Positions 25,592-35,213 are shown, counted from the stretch's first letter. The stretch is DNA of 64,000 nt from M30B80 sp965656935 (GCA_965656935.1 CBFHMG010000005.1:62001-126000), one strand, 5' to 3'. The notes: generated by a model from the sequence alone, not told the origin. Made by a program: numbers and translations.

Positions 25592-26542
25592 TTAGCTGGC
25601 GATCCAATCAAAGAAATCTGGTCCCGCTTTTTCGCGCAGTTTGATAGCCATCTCGGCCCCAAGCTTTTCGCCATCCTCAATGGCGCAACTTTGGTCATCG
25701 CGCAGCACCTCTGATCCATCAGGCCGCAAGACCTCACCGCGCAAACGCAGCGTGCCACCATCCAGTTCCGCAAGCCCCGCAATCGGCGTCTCGCACGACC
25801 CGTCAAGCCCACGCAAAAACGCGCGCTCCGCTGCAAGGCGTTGCCCTGTTTCGGTATGGTGGATGGCCTCAAGCATCATGGCCGCACGGCTATCATCCAA
25901 GCGCCTTTCAATTCCGATTGCGCCTTGGGCAACGGCGGGCAAAACATCTTCCACCGCGATCGCTGAACGCGCGACTTCTTCCATGCCCAAACGGCGCAAG
26001 CCCGCCATGGCCAAAAAGGTTGCATCCGCCACGCCATCGCCAAGCTTTTTCATGCGAGTTTGAACATTACCGCGGAACTCGACCACTTCGAGATCAGGCC
26101 GCCGTAGCATCAATTGCGCGCGCCGACGCAGCGAGGAGGACCCCAGCTTCGCACCCGCAGGCACATCAGCAAGGGAGTTATGGCTCAGCGAAACGAAGGC
26201 ATCCCGCACATCTTCACGCGGGAGGTAACAATCAAGGATCAAACCTTCCGGCTGCTCCACCGGCATATCCTTCATCGAATGCACGGCGATATCGATCGCG
26301 CCTGACAGCATGTCCTCTTCGATCTCTTTGGTGAACAACCCTTTCCCGCCGATCTCTTTCAAAGGGCGGTCGAGCACCTTATCGCCCGTGGTCTTGATGA
26401 CCACGATCGAGAAAGCCTCGAGCGGCAGGTCAAAAGCCTCGGCAAGCCGCGCGCGGGTTTCATGAGCCTGAGCCAGCGCGAGGGGCGAACCACGGGTGCC
26501 GATATTCAGGGGCTTGGCAGGGCTTGGAAGGTCGGTCGTCAT
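25592..26542 (-). CDS. hemC: Hydroxymethylbilane synthase (porphobilinogen deaminase)
   Basis: A 316-residue cytoplasmic enzyme that joins four porphobilinogens into hydroxymethylbilane. Seen are the N-terminal IGTRGSPLALAQAHE, KGLFTKEIEEDML, AVHSMKDMP, GSSSLRRRAQLM, and the dipyrromethane-cofactor Cys in LDGSCETPIAG. It is divergent from hemE over a 99-bp gap with TGT-N12-ACA type sites, which suggests joint control of tetrapyrrole synthesis. Confidence 0.96.
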   Translation of the reverse strand: MTTDLPSPAKPLNIGTRGSPLALAQAHETRARLAEAFDLPLEAFSIVVIKTTGDKVLDRPLKEIGGKGLFTKEIEEDMLSGAIDIAVHSMKDMPVEQPEGLILDCYLPREDVRDAFVSLSHNSLADVPAGAKLGSSSLRRRAQLMLRRPDLEVVEFRGNVQTRMKKLGDGVADATFLAMAGLRRLGMEEVARSAIAVEDVLPAVAQGAIGIERRLDDSRAAMMLEAIHHTETGQRLAAERAFLRGLDGSCETPIAGLAELDGGTLRLRGEVLRPDGSEVLRDDQSCAIEDGEKLGAEMAIKLREKAGPDFFDWIAS

Positions 26543-26556
26543 ATCTTCTCTTTATC

Positions 26557-26574
26557 TGTCAACTTAACTTGACA
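26557..26574. promoter_or_regulatory. PpsR/CrtJ-type site between hemC and hemE
   Basis: TGTCAACTTAACTTGACA fits the PpsR consensus TGT-N12-ACA exactly and is a 6+6 inverted repeat. In Rhodobacter sphaeroides hemC and hemE belong to the PpsR regulon. It lies 15 bp before the hemC start codon and 67 bp before hemE. Confidence 0.6.
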
Positions 26575-26585
26575 ACTCTGGACGG

Positions 26586-26605
26586 GTTGACACTCTGGGT
26601 CAACA
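26586..26605. promoter_or_regulatory. Second dyad (degenerate PpsR-type) between hemC and hemE
   Basis: GTTGAC and GTCAAC form a dyad with a 7-bp spacer, and TGA-N12-ACA is one mismatch from the PpsR half-site pair. Its centre is 31 bp from the first site. Paired sites are usual for PpsR, which binds cooperatively. Confidence 0.4.
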
Positions 26606-26641
26606 GCAAGACGTTGCTCGAATGACAACAAGGAACCGAGA

Positions 26642-27679
26642 ATGACCGAGAAGAAAACCCTCCTGCGTGCCCTCGCGGGTGAAACCCTGCCTATACCACC
26701 TGTTTGGCTGATGCGCCAAGCGGGGCGTTACTTGCCAGAATACCGAGCAACCCGCGCCCAAGCTGGGGATTTCTTGTCGCTTTGCTACAATCCAGAACTG
26801 GCGGCCGAGGTCACCTTGCAGCCGATCCGCCGCTACGGTTTTGATGCCTCGATTCTCTTTGCTGATATCCTTTTGATCCCCGATGCATTGGGCGCTGATT
26901 TGTGGTTCGTCACGGGCGAAGGCCCGCGTCTGTCGACCATCACGGGGCGTGAGGGCTTGGCCAAGCTCAAAGGCAAGGATGATATTCACGACCACCTCGC
27001 ACCTGTTTACGAGACGGTCAAAATTCTGGCCCGCGAATTGCCTGAGGAAACAACGCTGATCGGGTTTGCCGGCGCGCCATGGACCGTTGCCACCTATATG
27101 ATCGCGGGGCGCGGCACCCCCGATCAGGCCCCTGCGCATAAACTGCGCCAAGAAGATCCCGACACCTTTGACGCGCTGATGGATTTGCTGACCCAAGCCA
27201 CAATCGAATACCTCGCTATGCAAGTGGAAGCGGGTGCCGAGGTGATCAAGATTTTCGATTCATGGGCGGGATCCCTGAAAGGTGAGGCCTTCATCAAATA
27301 CGCGTTGGAGCCTGCCAAGAAAATCACACAAGAGCTGAAGCGCCGCTTCCCTGACCTTCCCGTCATCGCCTTCCCTCGCGAAGCAGGTGAGGCCTATATC
27401 GGCTTTGCGAAAGCGGTGGGTGCGGATTGTCTGGCGCTCGATACGAAAGTTGATCTCACTTGGGCCGCCGAAAACCTGCAAAAAGACGGCTGCGTCCAAG
27501 GCAATCTGGATCCGAAACATATGATCACAGGTGGCGAGGCCCTCGTCTCCGAGACCCGTCGAATCGTCGATGCTCTCAAAGGCGGCCCGCATATCTTCAA
27601 TCTCGGCCATGGGATCACACCCGAAGCCGATCCCGAGAATGTGCATTTGCTGCTGGAAACCATCCGCAACCCAAGCTGA
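26642..27679 (+). CDS. hemE: Uroporphyrinogen decarboxylase
   Basis: A 345-residue enzyme that removes four carboxyl groups from uroporphyrinogen III. The signatures PPVWLMRQAGRYLPEYRATR (N-terminal, with active-site Arg), GFAGAPWTVATYMIAGRG, IFDSWAGSL and NLGHGITPEADPENV are all present and the length is usual. It is transcribed divergently from hemC. Confidence 0.97.
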   Translation: MTEKKTLLRALAGETLPIPPVWLMRQAGRYLPEYRATRAQAGDFLSLCYNPELAAEVTLQPIRRYGFDASILFADILLIPDALGADLWFVTGEGPRLSTITGREGLAKLKGKDDIHDHLAPVYETVKILARELPEETTLIGFAGAPWTVATYMIAGRGTPDQAPAHKLRQEDPDTFDALMDLLTQATIEYLAMQVEAGAEVIKIFDSWAGSLKGEAFIKYALEPAKKITQELKRRFPDLPVIAFPREAGEAYIGFAKAVGADCLALDTKVDLTWAAENLQKDGCVQGNLDPKHMITGGEALVSETRRIVDALKGGPHIFNLGHGITPEADPENVHLLLETIRNPS

Positions 27680-27703
27680 CCGACGGCGCGCGGGTGGGAA
27701 GCC

Positions 27704-27776
27704 CTCGGATTTTCGTATTTGAAGAAAGATGAAGGCAGGGCGCGCTCCAGTCTTTCATCTTTCCAAAAATACGAAG
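27704..27776. repeat. Intergenic inverted repeat after hemE
   Basis: An arm reading TTCGTATTTGAAGAAAGATGAA (27712-27733) is nearly complementary to a second arm (27754-27775) with a loop of about 20 nt. The left arm, read on the minus strand, matches the element at 43315-43341. Its place after hemE suggests a terminator role as well as a dispersed repeat. Confidence 0.6.
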
Positions 27777-27819
27777 ATGCTCAACCCAGACACTGGAGTT
27801 TGTGTTGAGGAAAGGCGCC

Positions 27820-28983
27820 ATGGGAAGCAAAGCAGATTTTGCCGTTATTGGGCGCGGCCTGATGGGAACGGCTTGCGCAAGATATCTGGCGCAAACCGGC
27901 GCCTCGTGTGTCTTGATCGGGCCCGATGAACCCCTTGACCGCGCCACGCATGACGCGCCTTTTGGCAGCCATCATGATGAAGGCAGGATCACACGCCGCT
28001 TGGCGGTTGATCCTGATTGGTCGCTTCTTTCCACTCGTTCGATCGAGCGTTACGCCATGCTGGAAGAGGTAAGCGGGCTTTCTCTTTTTGATCCATGCGG
28101 CGCGATGATGGTGGGACCAGACGGGCATGAGTTCACATCATCTTTCCTGAACGTCGCACGAGACTTGGATCTGCCCTCCCAGCATTTTCACGGCGACGCA
28201 TTGGCCGCGCGATTCCCCTATCTTTCCTTCGAGGCGGAAACCACGGCACTTTGGGAAACATCTGGCGGCACGATCAATCCGCGCCGTTTCCGTTTGGCCG
28301 AGGAGCGGCTTGCCATGCGCGCAGGCGCCCAGATCATAAAAGATACCGCGCAGGCAATTGAGGGCACGAAAATCACCCTCGCCTCTGGCGCGCAGATTGA
28401 GGCAGGGCATGTCGTTGTGGCAACTGGCAGTTATGCGCATACGGATAACCTGCTGCCCGCGCGCGCGGAGATGGATGTCATGGCGCGCACCATTTCCTTT
28501 GCCGAGGTGACGCAAGCGGAGGCTGAGATGATTGCCGATATGCCAAGCATAATCTGGATGCCGCATGATCTGGAATATGATCTCTATTTGCTGCCCCCCA
28601 TCCTCTATCCAGATGGCAAACTCTGGATCAAGATCGGCGGTCAGGAAGATAGCCCGAAACTCCATACCGATACCCAGATGCGCGACTGGTTCCGCTCGGA
28701 CGGTGAGTCTGAGGTGGGGGCCGTCTTACTTAATAGCCTGCGAGGCCTGATGCCGGATATGAGTTTTCCTCAAACCTATACAGGCTCCTGCACGATCAGT
28801 TTCACTCGCACGGGCCATCCTTATATTGAGCGGCTTTCCGATCACTTGACGATCCTGACAGGCGGGAATGGTGCAGCCGCCAAGAATTGTGACGAGATCG
28901 GCAGGCTCGGGGCGATGACAGCATGTGGAGACACCTTGAGCGGCGAGGGATATCAAACCGATTTCCACGCGGTTCTTGCCTGA
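27820..28983 (+). CDS. FAD-dependent oxidoreductase (DAO family)
   Basis: A 387-residue flavoprotein of the D-amino-acid oxidase / sarcosine oxidase family. The N-terminal Rossmann loop VIGRGLMGTACARYLAQTG binds FAD. The central part has GGTINPRRFRLAEERLA and GHVVVATGSYAHT, and the C-terminal part has TRTGHPYIERL then TGGNGAAAKNCDEIG. It resembles monomeric sarcosine or N-methyl-tryptophan oxidases, so an N-methyl amino acid is a likely but unproven substrate. The ATG at 27820 follows GAGG/AAAGG; another start at 27802 is possible. Confidence 0.75.
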   Translation: MGSKADFAVIGRGLMGTACARYLAQTGASCVLIGPDEPLDRATHDAPFGSHHDEGRITRRLAVDPDWSLLSTRSIERYAMLEEVSGLSLFDPCGAMMVGPDGHEFTSSFLNVARDLDLPSQHFHGDALAARFPYLSFEAETTALWETSGGTINPRRFRLAEERLAMRAGAQIIKDTAQAIEGTKITLASGAQIEAGHVVVATGSYAHTDNLLPARAEMDVMARTISFAEVTQAEAEMIADMPSIIWMPHDLEYDLYLLPPILYPDGKLWIKIGGQEDSPKLHTDTQMRDWFRSDGESEVGAVLLNSLRGLMPDMSFPQTYTGSCTISFTRTGHPYIERLSDHLTILTGGNGAAAKNCDEIGRLGAMTACGDTLSGEGYQTDFHAVLA

Positions 28984-29010
28984 TCAGCGCAAGGGCCTTA
29001 TGCGCGGGGC

Positions 29011-30075
29011 ATGACAGATTTTCTCGACCCATCCGGCATTGATGTCATTGCGCCGAATTTCAAAAAACGCCTCTCGGGTGTGACCGCGACCGTGGTGCGC
29101 CTTGTGCCACTTCAGGCCCAATCAATCGCGATTGCGGCTGTTGCCCCCACTTTGCCGCGTCATGTCCCGCAAATCCGCATTCGCGACCTGATCAGCATGC
29201 CCCGTAGCGGACCCTCGGGCGCGCGCGTTTGGCATGCGCGGCGCAATACGGAAATGCTTGCAGGCCTCGCGCTCAAATATATCCTGCGGAAGGATTTGAA
29301 ACTTCTGTTCACCTCCGCCTCGCAGCGCAAACATACGGGCTATTCAAAATGGCTCATCGCGAAAATGGACCATGTGATCGCGACCTCGAGCAAAACCGCA
29401 GGCTATTTGGAAAAGCCTCCTACCGTCATCCTTCACGGGATTGATCTGGCAAGCTTCACCCCCCCACAGGACCGCGCCGCATTGAAGGCCGAGCTTGGCT
29501 TGCCCGCAGGCCCATTGCTTGGCTGTTTCGGACGCATCCGCGCACAAAAGGGCACTGATGTTTTTGTCGACGCCATGATCGAGGCTTTGGCCACCAGACC
29601 CGAGGCCACCGCCATCATATTGGGGCGCGCGACCGAGAAATATGTGGGTTTTGAAAAAGAGCTGCGCGCGAAGATCAACGCGGCGGGGTTAGAGGGACGC
29701 ATCCGCTTTCTGGCGGAGGTTCCTACCCATGAGGTCGCACAATACTATCAGGCGCTTGATATCTTTATCGCACCGCAACGTTGGGAAGGCTTCGGCCTTA
29801 CCCCGATCGAGGCCATGGCTTGCGGGGTGCCCGTGATTGCCACCACTGTTGGCGCCTTTGAGGAATTGGTTCTGCACGGCGAAACAGGCGCTTTGATCCC
29901 GCCTGGTGAGGTGGCACCGATGGTCACCGAGGCCGCAAAACTGATTGATGACGCCGCCCTCCGCGCCAAGCAATCAAAAGCCGCGCGCAGCCATATGGAG
30001 GCCAATTTCGCAATCGAGGGCGAGGCCGCCGCGATCACTGCAATCTATCGCCAGCTCTTGGAAGAAAGCGCGTAA
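29011..30075 (+). CDS. lpcC: Lipopolysaccharide core glycosyltransferase, LpcC-like (GT4)
   Basis: A 354-residue GT-B glycosyltransferase of family GT4. The N-terminal half (VIAPNFKKRLSGVTATVVRL, RVWHARRNTEMLAGLALKYI, KLLFTSASQRKH) strongly resembles rhizobial LpcC, a GDP-mannose-dependent LPS-core mannosyltransferase acting at the cytoplasmic face of the inner membrane. The donor-binding EX7E motif is in EGFGLTPIEAMACGVPVIAT. It starts 27 bp after the oxidoreductase gene. Its stop is 10 bp from the convergent hemF stop. Confidence 0.8.
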   Translation: MTDFLDPSGIDVIAPNFKKRLSGVTATVVRLVPLQAQSIAIAAVAPTLPRHVPQIRIRDLISMPRSGPSGARVWHARRNTEMLAGLALKYILRKDLKLLFTSASQRKHTGYSKWLIAKMDHVIATSSKTAGYLEKPPTVILHGIDLASFTPPQDRAALKAELGLPAGPLLGCFGRIRAQKGTDVFVDAMIEALATRPEATAIILGRATEKYVGFEKELRAKINAAGLEGRIRFLAEVPTHEVAQYYQALDIFIAPQRWEGFGLTPIEAMACGVPVIATTVGAFEELVLHGETGALIPPGEVAPMVTEAAKLIDDAALRAKQSKAARSHMEANFAIEGEAAAITAIYRQLLEESA

Positions 30076-30085
30076 AGCGCCCCTC

Positions 30086-30967
30086 TCAGTACCATTTGGC
30101 GATAGGGGGCAGGCTCATCAAAACGGCATTGGCGTCATGCCCAGTCTCGAGGCCGAATTTGGTGCCCCGATCATAGACAAGATTATACTCTGCATAGAGG
30201 CCGCGATGGATGAATTGTACCTCACGGTCGTCTTGCGTGAAGGGCATATGCCGCCGCTTTTCCACTTGGCCCACAAAGGCAGGTAGAAAGGCGCGGCCCA
30301 CATCTTGGGTAAAGGCAAAATCTGCCTCCCAATCGCCCGTATTATGGTCGTCATAGAAAATGCCGCCTACACCACGCGCACGGTTGCGGTGCGGGATATA
30401 AAAATATTCATCCGCCCAAGCTTTGTAGCGCGGGTAATATTCCGCATCATGGCGGTCACAATGTGATTTCAATACATCGTGGAAATCGGCGGTGTCTTCA
30501 TCATATTCGATGCACGGGTTCAGGTCAGACCCACCCCCGAACCACCATGCATGCGGCGTCCAGAACATGCGGGTGTTCATATGGACGGCAGGCGCATGGG
30601 GGTTTTGCATATGCGCCACAAGGCTGATGCCCGAGGCCCAGAAGCGCGGGTCATCGTTCAAGGCTGCAAGATCTTTGCGTGCAGCCATGGCTTGGACCGC
30701 GCGAGGCCCCAAAGTGCCGTAAACGGTCGAGACATTGACCCCCACCTTTTCGAACACTTTTCCACTACGCATCACGCTCATCAGGCCGCCGCCTGCATCC
30801 GAGCCATCATCGGAATGACGGGTGGTTTCAGTCACCTCAAAGCGACCAGGCGTGCCCTCGCCACTCTGGCTGTCTTCCAAGCCTTCAAAGGCAGCTACAA
30901 TATCGTCGCGCAAATTACGGAACCAAGCAGAGGCGCGGGCTTTGCGGTCATCAAACAAGTCGGTCAT
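30086..30967 (-). CDS. hemF: Oxygen-dependent coproporphyrinogen III oxidase
   Basis: A 293-residue enzyme that decarboxylates coproporphyrinogen III to protoporphyrinogen IX using O2. Characteristic stretches are GGGLMSVMRSGKVFEKVGVNVS, AVHMNTRMFWTPHAWWFGGGSDLNP, RGVGGIFYDD, and the C-terminal EYNLVYDRGTKFGLETG ending PPIAKWY. The ATG at 30967 is chosen because it matches the usual N-terminus; the frame is open further upstream. It is the third heme gene in this 6-kb stretch. Confidence 0.96.
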   Translation of the reverse strand: MTDLFDDRKARASAWFRNLRDDIVAAFEGLEDSQSGEGTPGRFEVTETTRHSDDGSDAGGGLMSVMRSGKVFEKVGVNVSTVYGTLGPRAVQAMAARKDLAALNDDPRFWASGISLVAHMQNPHAPAVHMNTRMFWTPHAWWFGGGSDLNPCIEYDEDTADFHDVLKSHCDRHDAEYYPRYKAWADEYFYIPHRNRARGVGGIFYDDHNTGDWEADFAFTQDVGRAFLPAFVGQVEKRRHMPFTQDDREVQFIHRGLYAEYNLVYDRGTKFGLETGHDANAVLMSLPPIAKWY

Positions 30968-31231
30968 CAAGTATCTTTCATCATTCTTTTGAACAGATAA
31001 CACCACCCAAATGGAAAGGTCACGCCCAGAGTGCCAATTGGTTGGGCATTTTGGTTTCATCTATCTTGGGGAAGGATCAGCATTTCCCCCAATATCTGCC
31101 ACCCCCGAAAAGGGAGTCATGAATCTTTAGATAAAACATGCCTTTACCGTGGATTTTTAATCCGAATTGAATTACGGTTTTTCCTAATCGCCGCGTTAGA
31201 CGGCATCCCTGAGGCAGACAGAGCAGGTCTG

Positions 31232-32767
31232 GTGACATATAAACGTTTCATATCCGCCCTTTTGGGGCTGACTTCGCTATTATGCGTATTGGTTGTCTTG
31301 GCATCGCCTGCACGTGCAGCGCCCTATGCCGCGATGGTGATTGACGCACGGAGTGGCGAGGTTCTGCATTCGCGCAATGCAGATACGCGTTTACACCCTG
31401 CCTCCCTGACCAAAATGATGACGCTTTACATCGCGTTCGAGGCCGTGCGCCTTGGTGAATTGACGATGGATACGCCCATCACGATCTCTTCCAATGCCGC
31501 CGCCGAACCCCCTTCGCGGCTTGGTTTGCGTGCGGGGCAGACGATCCGTCTGCGTTATCTGGTGCGAGCCGCAGCGGTGCGCTCGGCCAATGATGCGGCC
31601 ACCGCGATCGGTGAGGCGATTGCCGGATCCGAAGCCGCCTTTGCACGCCGCATGAACCGCACCGCAGCAGCCCTTGGCATGACACGCACGACATTTCGCA
31701 ACGCCCATGGCCTGACCCAAGACGGGCATATGTCAACGGCGCGCGATATGACGACGATGGGGCGTCGGATTTTCTATGATTACCCACAATACTACAATAT
31801 TTTCTCACGCCGCTCGACGGATGCCGGGATCGCGACTGTGCGCAACACAAACCGCGCGTTTCTCGATGCCTATCGCGGCGCGGACGGGATCAAGACAGGA
31901 TATACCCGCGCGGCAGGCTTCAATCTGGTGGCCTCGGCAGAACGCGGGCAGGAGCGCATCATCGCAACTGTCTTTGGTGGGCAATCAACCGCTTGGCGAA
32001 ACCAAAGGATGATGGAGCTGCTCGATATGGGCTTTGCGCGCGCACCATCGCGGGCAGCGGTGCGCACCCCCAGTTTGCCAGTCTATACCGATGATCCGAA
32101 CGAACCTGATGCCCAAGGCCTTGCAGGCCGCACAATCAGGCCATCAGGTGCTGTGACCGCAAGCCTCGTGCCCCTGCCTCGCCCGAGAGCGGAGCCCGAA
32201 CCTTCCCTTGTTGCAACCGTCGAAGACCCCGTGGACATGCCCGATCCCGAGGAGGTTTTGGAGAATACGGCCATAGCCCTTGCCGAACGCCTGATCGAGC
32301 AGGCCGCGCCGGCCGAGCAAACCGAAACCGCATCAGTCGAGCAGGTCGCAGACGCAGCGCCGTCAAATGACAATTCGGTTTTTGAAGATGCTTTGGCCTC
32401 GCTGGAACAGGATGCCTCGGACCCGATTTCAGAGACCCCGCGGATGCGCCCCGATGTGATTACAGAAGTGATTGCGCGCAATGCCATTCCGCTCGAACCG
32501 GAGATTGTGACCCGTGCTTCATCTGATGGAAGCCGCCTCTATGGTGTTTCCCTCGGGCGTTACCCCTCGCGGAATGCCGCCGAAAGGCTCCTGCTGCAAA
32601 CAGCCCTTGCGGAGCTGTCGACCTTTCAAGAAGCCTTGCGCCATGTGGTCAACCGCTCGGGCGGGTATGAAGCCCAGTTTGCGGGCATGACCGAAGACCA
32701 AGCAGGGCGGGCCTGCGCGCGTCTGATGACACGCAACGTGGTCTGCACGATCATTAGCCCCCAATAA
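31232..32767 (+). CDS. D-alanyl-D-alanine carboxypeptidase with SPOR domain
   Basis: A 511-residue exported serine peptidase (S11). The signal peptide (KRFISALLGLTSLLCVLVVLASPARA) follows a GTG start. Catalytic motifs are SLTK in HPASLTKMM, the SAN triad element in RSANDAATA, and KTG in GIKTGYTRAAG. After about residue 290 comes a long acidic Pro/Glu/Ala linker. A C-terminal SPOR domain (about 435-511, beginning GSRLYGVSLGRYPS) should bind denuded septal peptidoglycan. It trims D-Ala from cell-wall stem peptides. The GTG at 31232 is chosen because the signal peptide starts there; no ATG suits. Confidence 0.88.
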   Translation: MTYKRFISALLGLTSLLCVLVVLASPARAAPYAAMVIDARSGEVLHSRNADTRLHPASLTKMMTLYIAFEAVRLGELTMDTPITISSNAAAEPPSRLGLRAGQTIRLRYLVRAAAVRSANDAATAIGEAIAGSEAAFARRMNRTAAALGMTRTTFRNAHGLTQDGHMSTARDMTTMGRRIFYDYPQYYNIFSRRSTDAGIATVRNTNRAFLDAYRGADGIKTGYTRAAGFNLVASAERGQERIIATVFGGQSTAWRNQRMMELLDMGFARAPSRAAVRTPSLPVYTDDPNEPDAQGLAGRTIRPSGAVTASLVPLPRPRAEPEPSLVATVEDPVDMPDPEEVLENTAIALAERLIEQAAPAEQTETASVEQVADAAPSNDNSVFEDALASLEQDASDPISETPRMRPDVITEVIARNAIPLEPEIVTRASSDGSRLYGVSLGRYPSRNAAERLLLQTALAELSTFQEALRHVVNRSGGYEAQFAGMTEDQAGRACARLMTRNVVCTIISPQ

Positions 32768-32785
32768 CGCGCGCCACGTTAGGCG

Positions 32786-32944
32786 TCAGTCTTTGGGGTG
32801 CTGGTCGTAATCCTTGCGCAGGATGCGCGCGGCATCCCCGTCAGGATCTTCGAACTGACCACGCTTGAGCGCCCAGAAAAACGCCCCCAGCCCAACAAGG
32901 CCTAGGAGGAGCGAGATCGGGATGAGAAGTCCGAGTATTGCCAT
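32786..32944 (-). CDS. ccoS: cbb3-type cytochrome oxidase assembly protein CcoS
   Basis: A 52-residue single-span protein (MAILGLLIPISLLLGLVGLG) with the CcoS signature FFWALKRGQFEDPDGDAARIL. CcoS is needed for heme/copper insertion into the cbb3 oxidase. The ATG at 32944 follows AGGA. It is the last gene of the ccoGHIS group, 66 bp after ccoI. Confidence 0.9.
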   Translation of the reverse strand: MAILGLLIPISLLLGLVGLGAFFWALKRGQFEDPDGDAARILRKDYDQHPKD

Positions 32945-33010
32945 GTGTTTTTTCCTATAGCGTTTCTGGTTCAACCAGAAACAAGTGACGGAAGTTAACC
33001 CCGAAACGCA

Positions 33011-35203
33011 TTATCTCAGCCGCAAGGCGTTCAGCGATACAGTGATCGACGAGGATGACATCGCCAAAGCCGCGACCAATGGTGTTGCAAGCCCGATGAC
33101 GGCAAAGGGCACGGCAATCACATTATAGACCGACGCAATTATAAAATTCTCACGGATGCGCTTGCGGGCCTGACCTGCTGTCTCAACAGCATCAAGGATC
33201 ACCGAGAGATCAGCCCCCATCATCACAATGTCGGATGCACTGCGCGCGGCATCAACCGCACTGGCGGGAGAAATGGAGACATGCGCAGCCGCAAGGGCTG
33301 CTGTGTCATTCAACCCATCGCCCACCATCAAGACCTTCGCCCCATCTTTAGCAAAGCCTGCAATGCGGTCGGCTTTCTCGGCGGGCAGTGCTTCTGAATG
33401 AACCTCATCAATACCAACCTCACGGGCCAGACGTGTCACCGCACCTGATGTGTCGCCCGAGATCAGAACCACCCGCTTGCCCTGCGCCTTAAGCGCCGCA
33501 ACCGTTTCCGCCGCACCTTGCCTCAGGCTATCGGTAAAGCTGATCTGCATCGCGGCCCCATCCCCGATCTGAACAAAGCTTGCTGTAACATCGGGCGCGA
33601 TTGCCCCAAGCCATGCCGCCCGCCCAAGACGCACCTTCTGCCCGTCCCAGATGCCTTCCACCCCAAAGCCCGGAACCTCACGCAGCTCCGTGATGTCGGC
33701 AGGGCGCAGGTCCAACTCACGCAGGCGATTTGCCATCGCAATCGCCAAAGGATGCGAGGAGCCTTGCGCCAAACCAAGTACAACGCGCTTTGCGCTCAAT
33801 GGAAGCGCCTCAAGGCCTACAGGCCGTGGCGCGCCGATGGTCAGGGTGCCCGTTTTGTCGAAGACCACAGTATCGATTTCGGCCAAACGCTCCAGCGCTG
33901 TGCCATCCTTGATCAGCATGCCCTTGCGAAACAGCCGCCCCGAGGCCGCAGTGGTCACCGCAGGCACCGCAAGCCCCAGCGCACAGGGGCAGGTGATAAT
34001 CAGAACAGCCGCCGCAATATTCAGAGAAATCCGCGCATCTTGTGTGGCAAGCCACCATCCGATTGCCGAGAGGCCCGCCAGAATATGCACGCCTGGCGCA
34101 TAAAGTTTTGCGGCCTGATCCGCGAGCGAGGTGTAATTGCCCCGCCCCGCTTCCGCCACGGCGACCAGTTCCGCGATTTTATGGAGCGCCGTTTCTCGGC
34201 CCGCAGCCTGCGTCTCGATCACAAGGGGGCCTGTCAGGTTCACTTCGCCCGCATTCACAACCGTATCAGGGCCTGCAAAGGCAGGAAGCGTTTCCCCCGT
34301 CATCAAGGAGCGATCCAGCTCTGATTGCCCCTCGCGCACGACACCATCAACAGGGATGCGCCCACCTGCCTTCACCAGTACAAGATCGCCTGCAACAAGA
34401 TCGGCGGCGGCGACCCGTTCCTCTATCCCATCGCGAATACGCCATGCGCGGGGCACATCCAGCGCCGCCAATTCCTGCGCAGCCGAGCGCGCGCCCGCTC
34501 GCGTGCGGTGATCAAGATAGCGACCACCCAAAAGGAAAAAGCACAAGGAAATCGCGGCATCGAAATAGGCGTGTTCCCCCGACTGGATCGTCTCGAAAAG
34601 CGAGGTGCCAAGTGCCAGAACAATTGCCAGCGTAATCGGCACATCCATGTTCAAGCGCCGCCCCCGCAAAGCCCAAAAGGCGGACACATAGAAAGGCCGC
34701 CCGCAAAATATCACCGCAGGGATCGCAATAGCCGCACTGATCCAATGCAGCATATCGCGCGTCACCCCTTCGGCCCCCGACCACACGGCAACCGAAAGAA
34801 GCATCACATTCATCATGGCAAAAAAGGCAACTGCCAGACGCATCAACAGATCGCGCCCTTGAAGATCGGCCTGCGTCGTGGACAGAAGTGCCGCGTCCAA
34901 CTCATGCGCCTCATAGCCCGCCTCTTGCAGGGCGCGGGTTAAATCCTCAGGCGAAATCGCAGGCACGGCCTCAACTGCCACACGTCGCAGTGTCAGGTTC
35001 ACCCGCGCGCTATGCACGCCGTCAACCTGCATAAGTGCCGCCTCCACCCCTGAGATACATCCCGCGCAATGGATTTGCGGAAGCGACAGCATGATCGTGC
35101 TGTCTGTCTCAGGCAGATCGGCCAGATGCTCGGCCAAAGGGGCCGCCATACAGGCGGGGCAGGCAGCGGCGCGTGATCTCGGTTGCGCTAGCGCGACACT
35201 CAT
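33011..35203 (-). CDS. ccoI: Copper-translocating P-type ATPase CcoI
   Basis: A 730-residue P1B-type ATPase that delivers copper for cbb3 oxidase assembly. In order it has an N-terminal CPACM, a heavy-metal-associated domain with HCAGC (about residue 50), membrane helices, the ion-path CPC in IITCPCALGLAVPA, the phosphorylation site DKTGTLT, HP in GSSHPLAIAM and the hinge GDGLNDTAAL. It lies between ccoH and ccoS on the same strand. Confidence 0.94.
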   Translation of the reverse strand: MSVALAQPRSRAAACPACMAAPLAEHLADLPETDSTIMLSLPQIHCAGCISGVEAALMQVDGVHSARVNLTLRRVAVEAVPAISPEDLTRALQEAGYEAHELDAALLSTTQADLQGRDLLMRLAVAFFAMMNVMLLSVAVWSGAEGVTRDMLHWISAAIAIPAVIFCGRPFYVSAFWALRGRRLNMDVPITLAIVLALGTSLFETIQSGEHAYFDAAISLCFFLLGGRYLDHRTRAGARSAAQELAALDVPRAWRIRDGIEERVAAADLVAGDLVLVKAGGRIPVDGVVREGQSELDRSLMTGETLPAFAGPDTVVNAGEVNLTGPLVIETQAAGRETALHKIAELVAVAEAGRGNYTSLADQAAKLYAPGVHILAGLSAIGWWLATQDARISLNIAAAVLIITCPCALGLAVPAVTTAASGRLFRKGMLIKDGTALERLAEIDTVVFDKTGTLTIGAPRPVGLEALPLSAKRVVLGLAQGSSHPLAIAMANRLRELDLRPADITELREVPGFGVEGIWDGQKVRLGRAAWLGAIAPDVTASFVQIGDGAAMQISFTDSLRQGAAETVAALKAQGKRVVLISGDTSGAVTRLAREVGIDEVHSEALPAEKADRIAGFAKDGAKVLMVGDGLNDTAALAAAHVSISPASAVDAARSASDIVMMGADLSVILDAVETAGQARKRIRENFIIASVYNVIAVPFAVIGLATPLVAALAMSSSSITVSLNALRLR

Positions 35204-35213
35204 CGCGGCACCC

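Noticed and set aside
31031..31231. Upstream extension of the D,D-carboxypeptidase
   Set aside because: The signal peptide must be near the N-terminus, which favours GTG at 31232; the extension has a polar, unlikely sequence.
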